Assembly (NCBI GenBank): GCA_038562555.1
Contig: JBCFBK010000029.1
Span: forward strand, 5,795-69,794
DNA length: 64,000 bases
Direction: 5' to 3'
Source of the DNA: JBCFBK01 sp038562555
GTDB taxonomy: Bacteria; Bacteroidota; Bacteroidia; Bacteroidales; Prolixibacteraceae
Below, one piece after another: positions 27,527 to 36,412 of this stretch (the first letter of the stretch is position 1; each line of letters starts with the position of its first letter). Under the pieces are notes generated by a model. The model was given only the letters and a program-made list of their open reading frames with translations. It was not told the DNA's origin and searched no databases. A program made the position numbers and the translations under genes.

Positions 27527-29734
27527 TTATTTAGTTTTATGATTTAATGTTATTCTGATACCTGCATAAAATCTACGCCCCATCACGGGACCCCAGATTC
27601 GGGTTGCATCAAACTCATTCCCAAAAGGACGTTCGGCATCCAAAACCGGATGATCTTGTGTGTAATCCAACAAATTTTCGGCTCCAGCATAAAGGTTCCA
27701 ATAACGAAAATATCTGGTAACCTGGGCATTAATCACAGTATATGATGGGAATTCGGTTGGTGAGTTTAATTGACTGCCAGCTACAATTGGCAAACGCCCG
27801 CCACCATTAAGCTGAGCATTATAATCGAACATCCATTTTTTCAACCGGTCAGAATAATTAAGGGTCATAAGCCCTTTGTATTTGCTGACCAGTGGCTTGC
27901 GAACCAACTCATGATTAATGGTTTGCCTGACATCGTTTACACGATAGGCAGCCGTAATGTCGAGCCGCGGAAGCAACTCGTACTGAAGCTCCAGTTGGTA
28001 GCTGTTGGCAAACGATTGGCCATCTAACGCAGTCAATAAAATTTGACTGGCCGAACTTTCGCGATCTATCACCAACTGGTTTGCAAAATCGGTCCTGAAA
28101 TATTCGGCATTCAGGTTCATTGGCCTTTCAGTCCAGGGAATTTTCAGGTTGATGCTTGCACCATAATTCCATGCTTCTTCCAAAATTTTATTCTCAGTAA
28201 AGTTAAGGGAACGCGAATTGGCCAGCAGGAAACTATTTTCGGCCATGATGCGTGGCGACCGGTAACCTTTTCCGGCAGAAGCCCGGAAGGTCAGAAGCTC
28301 GTTGGGCCCATATCGCAAATGGACTCTGGGAGTTACAAATGTGCCGAGCGTGTTGTGAAAATCAGCGCGCAAACCAACCATCAGGGTTAGCTTTAGGTTC
28401 GGTTTATACGTGTATTCGCTAAATACGCCTGGAACAAAGTCATTGGTATTGATCGAATTCTGATTGAGGATTTCATCCGCCTGATCAACAATTATACTGG
28501 CTCCTGAATTTAATGAATGTACATTCATCGGGTCAATCGAAAAAGTATGGACCAAATTCCCATACAGTGTGTATTCGTTGCCTGAATAGGTGTTCAATCC
28601 ATAGTATGAGCCCATTTTATGGTGCGTAAAATTCGAAATAAAAGCAAGGCTGTGCCTCAATCCTTTAAAATCGTAACCACCCTTGACGTACCCTTCAAAT
28701 CGTTCGTTTTGCACATTTACCCCGTATGGGTTTAAAGTATTCCGCTCCATATCTTTCCTGAAGTTGACCTGTCCTCCAATCCGGTCTTCGTTCAGGTAAT
28801 GGATGCCTGAATGAACCATAAAACCAGTTCCTGAATTATATTTCCACTGGTTAAACAGGTGGATTTGTTTCATAAGCGGCTCATCCAGAAAACTATCCAT
28901 ATTCTCGTCAATCCGATTTTGAAAGTTGAAATGATGAACAAAAAATGCCGTTGATGTTTTTTCCGAAAGTTTCACAGCGAAGTTAGAATTCACTTCTGTC
29001 CGTCCTTCTGCTGACGCAAATACATTAAAATTAAAGGCCTCAATGCCATCAGGTTTTTTAAAGTTGGCATTTATCTGCCCTGTAATCGACTCATAACCAT
29101 TCAGTACTGAAGCAGCCCCTTTCGAAACCTGAATGGATTCAAGCCAGGGTCCCGGAATATAAGTTAATCCGTAATTAGTAGCCAAACCTCGTAAATTCGG
29201 AAAATTTTCGGTTTGCAATTGCGAATACGTGCCATCGAGGCCCAGTAGTTTAATCTGTTTGGCGCCAGTTATCGCATCGCTGTACGAAACATCAACCGAA
29301 GGATTGGTCATAAAACTCTCAGAAAGGTTGCAACAGGCTGCTTTGTGCAATTCGGCCCCATTGATATGTGTTGTGTAAATGGGATTGAGTCGGGAAATGT
29401 GCGTCCCTTTCTTCTTCTGAACAACAGTAACTTCGTCCAGTTCCATATTCATATCCAGGACAGCATCAATTACTTTTTGCCCGCTCCATTTAATAGTGTC
29501 AGTTTTAAATCCCACAAAACTGAAAACCAATAAATTGTTATCCTGAATGGATTGAATACTATACTCGCCATTCTCATTGGCTGTTGTCCCCAAATTGGTG
29601 CCAGCCCAATATATATTAGCGCCCGGCAAAATATTCTTGACGCCGTTTTCGAACCCTAATACCTTCCCTTTAATCGGATTGGCGTAACCATGTGCTGTTA
29701 TGAATATTAACAGCAAAACAATAACTCTTTTCAT
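27527..29734 (-). CDS. TonB-dependent outer-membrane receptor, probably metal related
   Basis: 735 residues: signal peptide (about 1-18), a CarboxypepD_reg-like domain (about 20-95), plug (about 115-230) and a 22-strand barrel to the C-terminus. The plug contains KAACCNLSESFMTNPSVDVS, a Cys-containing stretch typical of a Bacteroidota receptor group that is usually encoded beside HMA and HYC_CC_PP proteins, and this arrangement is found here. It would import a metal or metal complex with TonB energy. The last residues do not obviously form the usual aromatic C-terminus, but the length is normal. Confidence 0.9.
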   Translation of the reverse strand: MKRVIVLLLIFITAHGYANPIKGKVLGFENGVKNILPGANIYWAGTNLGTTANENGEYSIQSIQDNNLLVFSFVGFKTDTIKWSGQKVIDAVLDMNMELDEVTVVQKKKGTHISRLNPIYTTHINGAELHKAACCNLSESFMTNPSVDVSYSDAITGAKQIKLLGLDGTYSQLQTENFPNLRGLATNYGLTYIPGPWLESIQVSKGAASVLNGYESITGQINANFKKPDGIEAFNFNVFASAEGRTEVNSNFAVKLSEKTSTAFFVHHFNFQNRIDENMDSFLDEPLMKQIHLFNQWKYNSGTGFMVHSGIHYLNEDRIGGQVNFRKDMERNTLNPYGVNVQNERFEGYVKGGYDFKGLRHSLAFISNFTHHKMGSYYGLNTYSGNEYTLYGNLVHTFSIDPMNVHSLNSGASIIVDQADEILNQNSINTNDFVPGVFSEYTYKPNLKLTLMVGLRADFHNTLGTFVTPRVHLRYGPNELLTFRASAGKGYRSPRIMAENSFLLANSRSLNFTENKILEEAWNYGASINLKIPWTERPMNLNAEYFRTDFANQLVIDRESSASQILLTALDGQSFANSYQLELQYELLPRLDITAAYRVNDVRQTINHELVRKPLVSKYKGLMTLNYSDRLKKWMFDYNAQLNGGGRLPIVAGSQLNSPTEFPSYTVINAQVTRYFRYWNLYAGAENLLDYTQDHPVLDAERPFGNEFDATRIWGPVMGRRFYAGIRITLNHKTK

Positions 29735-29791
29735 CTCAATAATATTGAAATATTTATAATCTGATTGTAAACACGAACTGTTAAAACCTGA

Positions 29792-30262
29792 TTATGCGAA
29801 AAGGGCTATCTTATACTGTTTTAAGAAGTTAACTAATGTACGTCCAACCTTTTTAGTATCGGGTGGTGCGTAATAAGTGAAGTGAGCGAATGATTTTTCC
29901 GGAAGTAATTGTTCAACTGTTTCGATAACAGCAACATTCTGAAGGTTGGTTATTTTAGCCAACGAATACTCAGGAGTTGAGTCCTCGCCGAGATGTCCGG
30001 ATAATTTCAGGTAAATGAGGACTGGCAAATCACATCCGCATGCTTGCTGTATCGTATCCAGTTGGTAGTTGGCCGGTTTCGATACTGTAGAACAGCAATC
30101 GGCTTCAGTGGTTGTATGGTCGCTCATTTCGGGGGCTGCAAACAATGAAACTTTACTACTCCCCAAACATTCACAATGAGTTTGATATAGCAATATTCCG
30201 GTTGATAGGAAGAAAAATAAAACCGAAAGTCCAATTACCACTATTTGTCTGAAAGTTCTCAC
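29792..30262 (-). CDS. HYC_CC_PP-like Cys-rich exported protein
   Basis: A 156-residue protein with an N-terminal hydrophobic signal/anchor (about 7-26) followed by spaced motifs THCECLG (about 28-34), DCCS (about 55-58) and APPD (near 132). These correspond to the HYC, CC and PP signatures of a small Bacteroidota family encoded next to metal-related TonB receptors; here Tyr of HYC is replaced. An additional CGC lies in the centre. It probably handles metal in the periplasm. It is the first gene of the operon with receptor and HMA protein, 57 bp upstream of the receptor. Confidence 0.7.
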   Translation of the reverse strand: MRTFRQIVVIGLSVLFFFLSTGILLYQTHCECLGSSKVSLFAAPEMSDHTTTEADCCSTVSKPANYQLDTIQQACGCDLPVLIYLKLSGHLGEDSTPEYSLAKITNLQNVAVIETVEQLLPEKSFAHFTYYAPPDTKKVGRTLVNFLKQYKIALFA

Positions 30263-30266
30263 ATAG

Positions 30267-30274
30267 CAAAAGTA
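30267..30274 (-). promoter_or_regulatory. -7 box of the TonB receptor operon
   Basis: On the minus strand TACTTTTG matches TAnnTTTG exactly and ends 5 bp before the ATG of the HYC_CC_PP-like gene, implying a leaderless or nearly leaderless transcript. No equally clear -33 box is seen. Confidence 0.5.
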
Positions 30275-30468
30275 CTGTTCTGGGCCTAATTAAAAAGACC
30301 TTTTAGATATATTAACAAACCGGATTTTTGCTGAACGAACATAAGAACCTTTATCGAATTCAATCTCCAACCCTTATTTAAGATTACTTTCCCGCCTATC
30401 ATTCAGTTTAGAATCGATTCATCAAAACCAATCGGATATATCTACGATCAGTTAATTTTAAAATAATG

Positions 30469-30501
30469 AAGTATTGCTTTATAATTTAATGACTATTTTT
30501 G
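30469..30501 (+). promoter_or_regulatory. promoter with candidate operator before the XRE-cupin gene
   Basis: TATTTTTG (30494-30501) fits the Bacteroidota -7 box. It is preceded by a 21-bp motif at 30469-30489 (AAGTATTGCTTTATAATTTAA) whose first 20 bases match 16-17 positions of a motif in front of the downstream HAD gene. The placement over the -33 region suggests a repressor or activator site, most simply for the encoded regulator itself. Confidence 0.55.
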
Positions 30502-30521
30502 CAGAAAAATACAACAATTCT

Positions 30522-31073
30522 ATGAATCGCATCGGAGAAAGAATAAAAAAGAAAAGGGAACTTCTTAGCCTTCATCTTAACGAACTTGCTGAAAAAGTTG
30601 GCATTAGCTCAAGTGCCCTTTCGCAAATTGAAAAATCTAAATCATTTCCTTCCATTTTAACCTTGAAATCGATCGCCGAGAACCTTCATACTACAGTTGG
30701 TGAACTGGTTGGTGAAAATGAATCATTAGGTAATAATCCGGTTGTTTCCAAAAAGGATATTAAATACATTGACCAAAACAAATCGGGGACAATTATTTAT
30801 CTTTTATCAAATCATGATTTAAACAAACAGATGGATACTTATTTAGTACGTTTCGCCAAAGCATCAGGCATTGAAGGTTTTTTCACCAATGCGTTTGGAC
30901 AAATTTTTTGTCATGTACTTTCCGGCGAAGTACGGTTCGATTTGGAAGGAAAAAGTTACCTACTCAAACAAGGTGACAGTATTTACTTTAACGCTAAGGC
31001 ATCGCATGATGCCATTAATAATTATGAAGGTGTAAGTGAACTGCTTTGGATACAATCACCCCCAAATTTTTAA
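30522..31073 (+). CDS. XRE-family regulator with cupin domain
   Basis: 183 residues from ATG at MNRIGERIKKKRE, chosen because XRE proteins begin at this helix and the -7 box lies just upstream. The N-terminal helix-turn-helix (about 3-62) includes LNELAEKVGISSSALSQIEK. The C-terminal cupin barrel (about 105-180) contains GEVRFDLEGKSYLLKQGDSI and FNAKASHDAINN, with a His that could bind a ligand or metal. XRE-cupin regulators usually sense small metabolites. It is followed by the HAD-aminotransferase-citrate synthase genes, and a shared promoter motif suggests that it controls itself and them. Confidence 0.9.
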   Translation: MNRIGERIKKKRELLSLHLNELAEKVGISSSALSQIEKSKSFPSILTLKSIAENLHTTVGELVGENESLGNNPVVSKKDIKYIDQNKSGTIIYLLSNHDLNKQMDTYLVRFAKASGIEGFFTNAFGQIFCHVLSGEVRFDLEGKSYLLKQGDSIYFNAKASHDAINNYEGVSELLWIQSPPNF

Positions 31074-31097
31074 ATTGTTAATTTTCTTTCTTAAATT

Positions 31098-31137
31098 AAG
31101 TAATACTTCATAAATTAAGCCACGAGGTTTATATTTG
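31098..31137 (+). promoter_or_regulatory. promoter with second copy of the candidate operator
   Basis: TATATTTG (31130-31137) is an exact -7 box. The motif at 31098-31118 (AAGTAATACTTCATAAATTA and one more A) is a close copy of the one upstream of the XRE-cupin gene and contains the small palindrome AAGTA-A-TACTT. Downstream genes are the HAD phosphatase, aminotransferase and perhaps citrate synthase. Confidence 0.55.
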
Positions 31138-31155
31138 CCATTAAAATATAAATAA

Positions 31156-31716
31156 ATGGCAAAACATCCTGCAATTTTTTTAGATAGGGACGGAACCATT
31201 ATAGTAGATAATGGACACATTAATATTCTTTCGAATATAGAGTTTTACGCCTATACTTTTAAAGCACTTCGAAACTTACAAGAGCATTTCTTGCTTTTTA
31301 TTATTACCAACCAACCTGGCGTTTCAAAAAGATTAATTTCTGAAAATGAGGTTAAAGAAGTGAACAGGCATATTGTTGGAGAATTGAGAAAAAGAGGAAT
31401 TACAATTTTTGATGTCTTTTATTGTCCCCATAAAAGCGAAGAAAATTGTGAATGTAAAAAGCCAAAACCCTATTTTATTCACCACGCTGCCAGATTATAC
31501 AATATTGACTTAACCAGGTCATTTATGGTAGGCGACCACCCATCAGACACTCAATGCGGAATAAATGCAGGTGTTACGCCAATTTATTTGTTAAGCGGAC
31601 ATGGCCGTAAACATAGAAATGAATTGAACGCTGATTTAAAAATATGTAAAGATTTATCAGAGGCATCAAAACACATCTTATCGGCATATAAATCAAACAC
31701 TATCATAAACGTTTAA
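31156..31716 (+). CDS. HAD-IIIA phosphatase (GmhB/HisB-N-like)
   Basis: A 186-residue phosphatase of the HAD-IIIA type. Motif I is FLDRDGTII (about 8-16) with nucleophile and acid Asp residues, motif II is ITNQPG (about 53-58), and a zinc loop CPHKSEENCECKKPKP (about 94-109) has Cys/His ligands. Motif III/IV is MVGDHPSDTQCGINAG (about 124-139). This fits D-glycero-D-manno-heptose 1,7-bisphosphate 7-phosphatase or histidinol-phosphatase relatives, but the neighbours are amino- and organic-acid enzymes, so the substrate is open. It is 13 bp before the aminotransferase gene and is translated with it. Confidence 0.85.
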   Translation: MAKHPAIFLDRDGTIIVDNGHINILSNIEFYAYTFKALRNLQEHFLLFIITNQPGVSKRLISENEVKEVNRHIVGELRKRGITIFDVFYCPHKSEENCECKKPKPYFIHHAARLYNIDLTRSFMVGDHPSDTQCGINAGVTPIYLLSGHGRKHRNELNADLKICKDLSEASKHILSAYKSNTIINV

Positions 31717-31729
31717 ATGCAATATAAGT

Positions 31730-33022
31730 ATGGATAATCAGGCCTTTTCATTAAACAACACAATCGAAAAATTAAATTCAAACGTGTTGGAAATGCTCTC
31801 GGAGCGTGGCAAAAACATTTTTTTTCCAAAACTTGGTATTTTAGCTCAATCTGCACAGGCTAAAGGGAAAGCTATCAATGCAACAATCGGTGAAGCAGTG
31901 GAAGATGATGGAACATCTATGCACCTTCCTGAGTTTGACTCTTTGGTTAATATGCCCACAGCAAATACTTTTCCTTACGCTCCCAGTTTTGGCAAACCTG
32001 AATTACGTGCACTTTGGAAGGAATCAATCTATCGCAAAAACCCATCACTTAAGGACACTGTAATAAGCAACCCAATTGCTACCAATGGACTTACCCATGG
32101 CATCAGCATGGCGGGATATATGTTTGCCAACGAAGGAGATACGGTTTTGCTTTCGAACCATTACTGGGAAAATTACAACCTAATATTAGAAAACAGTTAC
32201 GGTGCTAAAGTTTCAACTTTCGAACTTTTTGATAACGGAGGATTTAATGTAGCAGATTTCTCAAAGAAACTGAACGAAATTGAAGGTAATAAAATTATTA
32301 CATTACTAAATTTTCCTAATAATCCGGCTGGATACACTCCTTTAACTGCCGAAATAAATGATATAGTTGCCGAAATCAAGAAAGTTGCCAACAATGGGAA
32401 AAAGGTTGTTGTACTTATCGACGATGCGTATTTTGGTCTGGCTTACGAAGAAAAAGTGTTTACGGAATCTATTTTTGTTGAATTGGCCAACCTTTCGGAA
32501 AACGTATTGGCTGTAAAACTAGATGGACCTACCAAAGAAGATTATGTGTGGGGATTTCGCGTTGGTTTTATGACGTATGCGATTAAAGGTGGTAACGCAG
32601 AACTTTATGAAGCTCTTGAAAACAAGACTGCCGGGGCTGTACGTGGAAACATATCTAATATCAGCCAATTGTCACAATCGCTATTGTTCAAAGTTTATTC
32701 AGCGCCAACTTACGAAGAGTCGAAAAAGCAGAAGTTTGAAATTTTAAAAAATCGTTATCAGATTTTGCGCAAAGAACTTTCAAAGCCCAGCTATGGTGAG
32801 TATTTTACTCCACTTCCTTTTAATTCAGGTTATTTTATGTGCATTGAATTGAAAAAAGGATTGGTCGCTGATGAAGTTCGCAAGCACCTGCTCGAAAAAT
32901 ACAGTACTGGAGTTATTGTACTTGGCAATGTTATTCGCTTGGCCTTTTCGGCAGTTCCTCAATCAAAATTACCAGAATTGGTTGAAAACATATATAAGGC
33001 TTGTGTTGATTTCGACAAATGA
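31730..33022 (+). CDS. class I/II PLP-dependent aminotransferase
   Basis: A 430-residue fold-type I aminotransferase. Visible elements are NGLTHGISMAGYMF (cofactor phosphate region, about 115-128), NFPNNPAGYT (about 195-204), DDAYFGL (about 230-236) and the Schiff-base Lys in KLDGPTKEDYVWGFRVG (about 263-279, Lys near 269). The closest group known to me is Bacteroidota proteins annotated as aspartate/tyrosine-type aminotransferases. Being flanked by citrate synthase and close to malate dehydrogenase, it could interconvert oxaloacetate and aspartate, but this is inferred from context. No truncation is seen. Confidence 0.88.
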   Translation: MDNQAFSLNNTIEKLNSNVLEMLSERGKNIFFPKLGILAQSAQAKGKAINATIGEAVEDDGTSMHLPEFDSLVNMPTANTFPYAPSFGKPELRALWKESIYRKNPSLKDTVISNPIATNGLTHGISMAGYMFANEGDTVLLSNHYWENYNLILENSYGAKVSTFELFDNGGFNVADFSKKLNEIEGNKIITLLNFPNNPAGYTPLTAEINDIVAEIKKVANNGKKVVVLIDDAYFGLAYEEKVFTESIFVELANLSENVLAVKLDGPTKEDYVWGFRVGFMTYAIKGGNAELYEALENKTAGAVRGNISNISQLSQSLLFKVYSAPTYEESKKQKFEILKNRYQILRKELSKPSYGEYFTPLPFNSGYFMCIELKKGLVADEVRKHLLEKYSTGVIVLGNVIRLAFSAVPQSKLPELVENIYKACVDFDK

Positions 33023-33085
33023 AAAGGAAGGCCTTATTATTTGACACCAAATAAATTTCAAGCATAAATAATTAATAACCCATAT

Positions 33086-34438
33086 ATGACATCCATTTTA
33101 AAACACCTTTCAGAATCGGTTGTAAAGGCATCGAAGATAGAGCCTGAATTATTTGAAAAATACAGCGTAAAACGTGGCTTGCGTAATGCCGACCATTCGG
33201 GCGTTTTGGTTGGGCTTACCAACGTTGGCGATGTAGTAGGTTATAAAAAAGAAGGCGATGGCATTGCGCCCATCGATGGCAAACTTATTTACCGCGGTAT
33301 TGATGTAGAAGAACTTGTACAAGGGGCAATAGACCAAAAACGACATGGATTTGACGAAGTAGTCTATTTGCTAATTTCCGGCAAACTTCCGAACAAACAG
33401 GAGCTTGCAGATTTCATGGAATACATGGGGTCGTTGCGTGAACTGCCAGATGATTTTACAAATAGCATGATTTTGGCAAACAAAGGACAGAATGTAATGA
33501 ATATGTTGGCGCGTAGTGTTTTAGGTTTGTACAACTTAGATAAAAATGCTGAAGACACTTCTCCTGAAAATCTTGTAAATCAGTCTTTGAATCTTATTGC
33601 AAAATTCCCAACCATTATAGCGTATTCGTATCATTCCATGCGCCACCACTTTCAGCACAAAACATTGTCAATCCGTCATCCGGATCTAACACTTAGTACT
33701 GCTGAAAACTTTTTACTAATGTTGAAAGGAGAAGGCAAATATACCCGGCTCGAAGCCGATATTCTCGACCTTGCCTTAATATTACATGCCGACCACGGAG
33801 GTGGTAATAACTCAACCTTTACAATTCGTGTAACCAGTTCTACCGGCACTGATACTTATTCGGCTGTAGCTTCTGCAATAGCTTCGCTAAAAGGACCTTT
33901 GCACGGCGGAGCAAACCACGAAGTGCTTTGCATGATGGATAACATTAAGGAAAATGTGAAACAATGGGATAATAAGCAGGAAGTAACTGACTACCTAATG
34001 AAAATGCTGAACAAAAAGGCTTATGATGGTTCAGGTAAAATTTATGGTATTGGCCATGCTGTTTACACCATTTCTGACCCTCGTGCGATATTGCTTAAAA
34101 GACAAGCTCGTGAGCTGGCAATAGAAAAAGGCCGGTTAGAAGAATTTGAACTCTATGAACTAATTGAAAGCCTTGCTCCTCAAATATTCTATGATTTCAA
34201 AGGCGATAAAGTGGCAAAACGTGTTTGTGCAAATGTCGATTTTTATTCAGGTTTTGTATATAACTGCATAGGAATCAAAGAACCTTTATATACTCCGTTG
34301 TTTGCAATGTCGCGCATTGCCGGATGGTGTTCGCATCGGTTAGAGGAACTGACTTTTGACGCTGGCCGGATTATTCGTCCGGCATACAAAAATGTATTTC
34401 CGGAACAAAACTATATCCATCTGAAAGACAGAATGTAA
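33086..34438 (+). CDS. gltA: citrate synthase
   Basis: 450 residues of the citrate synthase family in the long form seen in Bacteroidales. Catalytic landmarks are present: HADHGGGNN (about 234-242), GPLHGGANHE with substrate His (about 271-280), GIGHAVY (about 321-327) with the active-site His, and the Asp/Arg region FYSGFVYNCIG (about 386-396). It condenses acetyl-CoA and oxaloacetate. It begins 63 bp after the aminotransferase stop. Immediately downstream is an insertion sequence remnant, and a copy of its own 3' end is found 4 kb further, before mdh (see findings). Confidence 0.93.
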   Translation: MTSILKHLSESVVKASKIEPELFEKYSVKRGLRNADHSGVLVGLTNVGDVVGYKKEGDGIAPIDGKLIYRGIDVEELVQGAIDQKRHGFDEVVYLLISGKLPNKQELADFMEYMGSLRELPDDFTNSMILANKGQNVMNMLARSVLGLYNLDKNAEDTSPENLVNQSLNLIAKFPTIIAYSYHSMRHHFQHKTLSIRHPDLTLSTAENFLLMLKGEGKYTRLEADILDLALILHADHGGGNNSTFTIRVTSSTGTDTYSAVASAIASLKGPLHGGANHEVLCMMDNIKENVKQWDNKQEVTDYLMKMLNKKAYDGSGKIYGIGHAVYTISDPRAILLKRQARELAIEKGRLEEFELYELIESLAPQIFYDFKGDKVAKRVCANVDFYSGFVYNCIGIKEPLYTPLFAMSRIAGWCSHRLEELTFDAGRIIRPAYKNVFPEQNYIHLKDRM

Positions 34439-34579
34439 TACACTTTAAAATAATAGAAAATCATTAGTGTCCATTAAAAATTAGTAAACGTTCTTTGAAA
34501 ACATTGTATATCTATTAGTTGCGAGCTTTTTTCGTGCGTGATGATTTGAATTGGTAGTTTTACTCGAATCAAGAATAAA

Positions 34580-35167
34580 ATGATGATACAAGGCAAATAT
34601 GTTTTCGCACAATTGATAGAATTTCTGCCAAGTAGGTTTTTTGACGGTATAGTTGAGAAGTACATAGGCAACAGATATGTCAAGCATTTTACATGCTGGA
34701 ACCAACTGTTGGTGATGATCTTCGGACAACTTTCAAATCGGGACAGTCTCAGAGAACTGATCATTTCGTTGGATGCCCACAGTCAGAAAAGTTACCATCT
34801 TGGATTCGGTAAAAGTGTCACACGAAGCAATCTTGCAAAGGCAAATGAATCACGTGACTATCGCATTTTTGAGGAACTTGCCTATTACCTGATCTGTACT
34901 GCCAGAAAGAAACTTTCGAACGATGATTTTGAAGTGAAAGGTAAGGTTTACGCCTTCGACTCAACAACTATAGACCTTTGCCTGAGTGTATTCTGGTGGG
35001 CCAATTTTCGCAAAACAAAAGGAGGTATCAAGATTCATACACTTTACGATATCACCACTCAAATACCAGCATTTGTGCACATTACAGATGCATCTATGTC
35101 GGTGAGAGCCGAATGCGTGATGCTCAATAAAGGCCCTTACATAATGGAAACCATAAACACGCTTTAA
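34580..35167 (+). pseudogene. truncated IS4-family transposase
   Basis: 195 codons read as the N-terminal half of a DUF4372/IS4-type transposase: FAQLIEFLPSRFFDGIVEKY (about 10-29), LRELIISLDAHSQKSYHLGF and KVYAFDSTTIDLCLSVFWWA with the first catalytic Asp. After HITDAS the frame becomes unlike any transposase and stops, so the second Asp and Glu regions are gone. The left end may be near 34465 (TTAGTGTCCATTAAAAA), but no matching right end is found. It lies directly after citrate synthase. Confidence 0.75.
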
Positions 35168-35280
35168 ATATTCTTCAACGAATGGAGACACATCAAAACA
35201 AAAAAACAGGCACACTCCGGCAGCTTTCTTTTGCAAATAATTTCTTTAAACTAGATGCTGAAAGGTTCAGTTAATCAGGG

Positions 35281-35421
35281 TTTAAAAGAACCAAACGTCA
35301 TCTTCTGGATGACATAGTGTTTATAGCCATCGCTTCCGTGCTCAGTGGAGGGGATTCATGGAATGATATGGAAGAGTGTTCGAAGCAGCTGGTGGTTCAA
35401 TTGCCCTTAAACCTGGCTTGA
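35281..35421 (+). pseudogene. fragment of an ISAs1-type transposase
   Basis: 47 codons beginning FKRTKRHLLDDIVFIAIASV and continuing LSGGDSWNDMEE match the start of ISAs1-family transposases (H-x-L-x-D-I-x-F-I-A). The rest of the gene is missing. Together with the IS4 piece it marks a rearrangement hot spot between citrate synthase and rex. The other bases of the 35168-35535 gap hold no gene. Confidence 0.65.
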
Positions 35422-35454
35422 ACATCAAACGTTAATTCTGTGTTAAAATTGCAA

Positions 35455-35502
35455 TTTTTTATATAAAGAATTAATTCTTTATATAAAAAATACCTAACTT
35501 TG
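35455..35502 (+). promoter_or_regulatory. 36-bp perfect palindrome and promoter of rex
   Basis: TTTTTTATATAAAGAATT and its exact reverse complement adjoin without spacer at 35455-35490. Five bases later TAACTTTG (35495-35502) is a perfect -7 box, and the rex ATG comes 33 bp after it. The palindrome overlaps the -33 region, as an operator would. It differs from the Rex consensus TTGTGAA-n4-TTCACAA, so Rex binding is not assured. Confidence 0.65.
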
Positions 35503-35535
35503 AACTGAAATAAAATGTAGAATTTCAGCAAAAAA

Positions 35536-36189
35536 ATGAGCAATTCTGAAATCAATAGAAAAGACAACCCTGTTCCGGAACCAACATTGCGAAGGCTTCC
35601 GGGTTATTTATTTTTTCTACAAAAAATAAAGGAAGAAGGAATACTTAATATTTCAGCCCCTGTTATAGGAAAGAGTTTGAATTGCGACTCTACCCAGGTT
35701 GTGAAAGATTTGGCTTTTACGGGAATAAAGGGAAGACCAAAGGTTGGTTACAATATATATGAACTGATTCATGCACTGGAGGAATTTCTGGGATTCAACC
35801 GGACCAACGAGGCTTTTTTGATGGGTGCCGGAAATCTCGGATCTGCGCTAATGTCCTTCCAGGAGCATCAATCGCTGGGGCTGAAAATTATTGCGGCATT
35901 TGATGTCGACACCAATAAAATAGGACGTCTCATAGGTGGAATTAATGTGCTGGATTACAGTAAATTACCTCAGCTTTCCGGCCGTCTTAATGTAAAAATT
36001 GGTATTTTAACTACACCCAACCATGCGGCACAGAATGTTGCCGATGATTTGGTCAGCTGTGGAATTAAAGCCATCTGGAATTTCACTTCGGCAAACCTTG
36101 TTTTACCCGGCAGTATTATAGTTCAAAATACCTCCATGAGCTCTTATGCAGCCGTGTTGCTGCGGCGGTTAACCGATTCAGGGTACTAA
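35536..36189 (+). CDS. rex: redox-sensing transcriptional repressor Rex
   Basis: A 217-residue Rex. The N-terminal winged helix (about 15-85) contains RRLPGYLFFLQ and the conserved KDLAFTGIKGRPKVGYN. The Rossmann domain has GAGNLGSAL (about 97-105) for NAD(H) and later conserved segments (FDVDTNKIG). The C-terminal domain-swap helix is present. Rex leaves its operators when NADH/NAD+ rises, turning on fermentation or reductive pathways. Here it stands before a biotin carrier/carboxyltransferase pair and malate dehydrogenase, which are sensible targets. It is probably autoregulated through the palindrome upstream. Confidence 0.93.
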   Translation: MSNSEINRKDNPVPEPTLRRLPGYLFFLQKIKEEGILNISAPVIGKSLNCDSTQVVKDLAFTGIKGRPKVGYNIYELIHALEEFLGFNRTNEAFLMGAGNLGSALMSFQEHQSLGLKIIAAFDVDTNKIGRLIGGINVLDYSKLPQLSGRLNVKIGILTTPNHAAQNVADDLVSCGIKAIWNFTSANLVLPGSIIVQNTSMSSYAAVLLRRLTDSGY

Positions 36190-36412
36190 ACTAAAATAAA
36201 TCATCATGAAAAAATCAGAACCATTGAAAGCTTTTTTGGAAAGTATAATAAAGAAATAATTCCTTATTGAGTAAGGCGCTGACATAACCAAGAGTGCTGA
36301 ATACTACAGTGACACTAAAGGTTGACAAACAGATAAGGTTTATCGGATCAGTAAAAGATTATAAATGTGCAAATTAACATTTAAAATATTTCAAAATTAA
36401 AATATAAAAGCC

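Noticed and set aside
34465..35421. IS elements as mobilisers of the whole island
   Set aside because: Both transposase genes are truncated and internal; the island ends are explained by the tRNA repeat and integrase instead.
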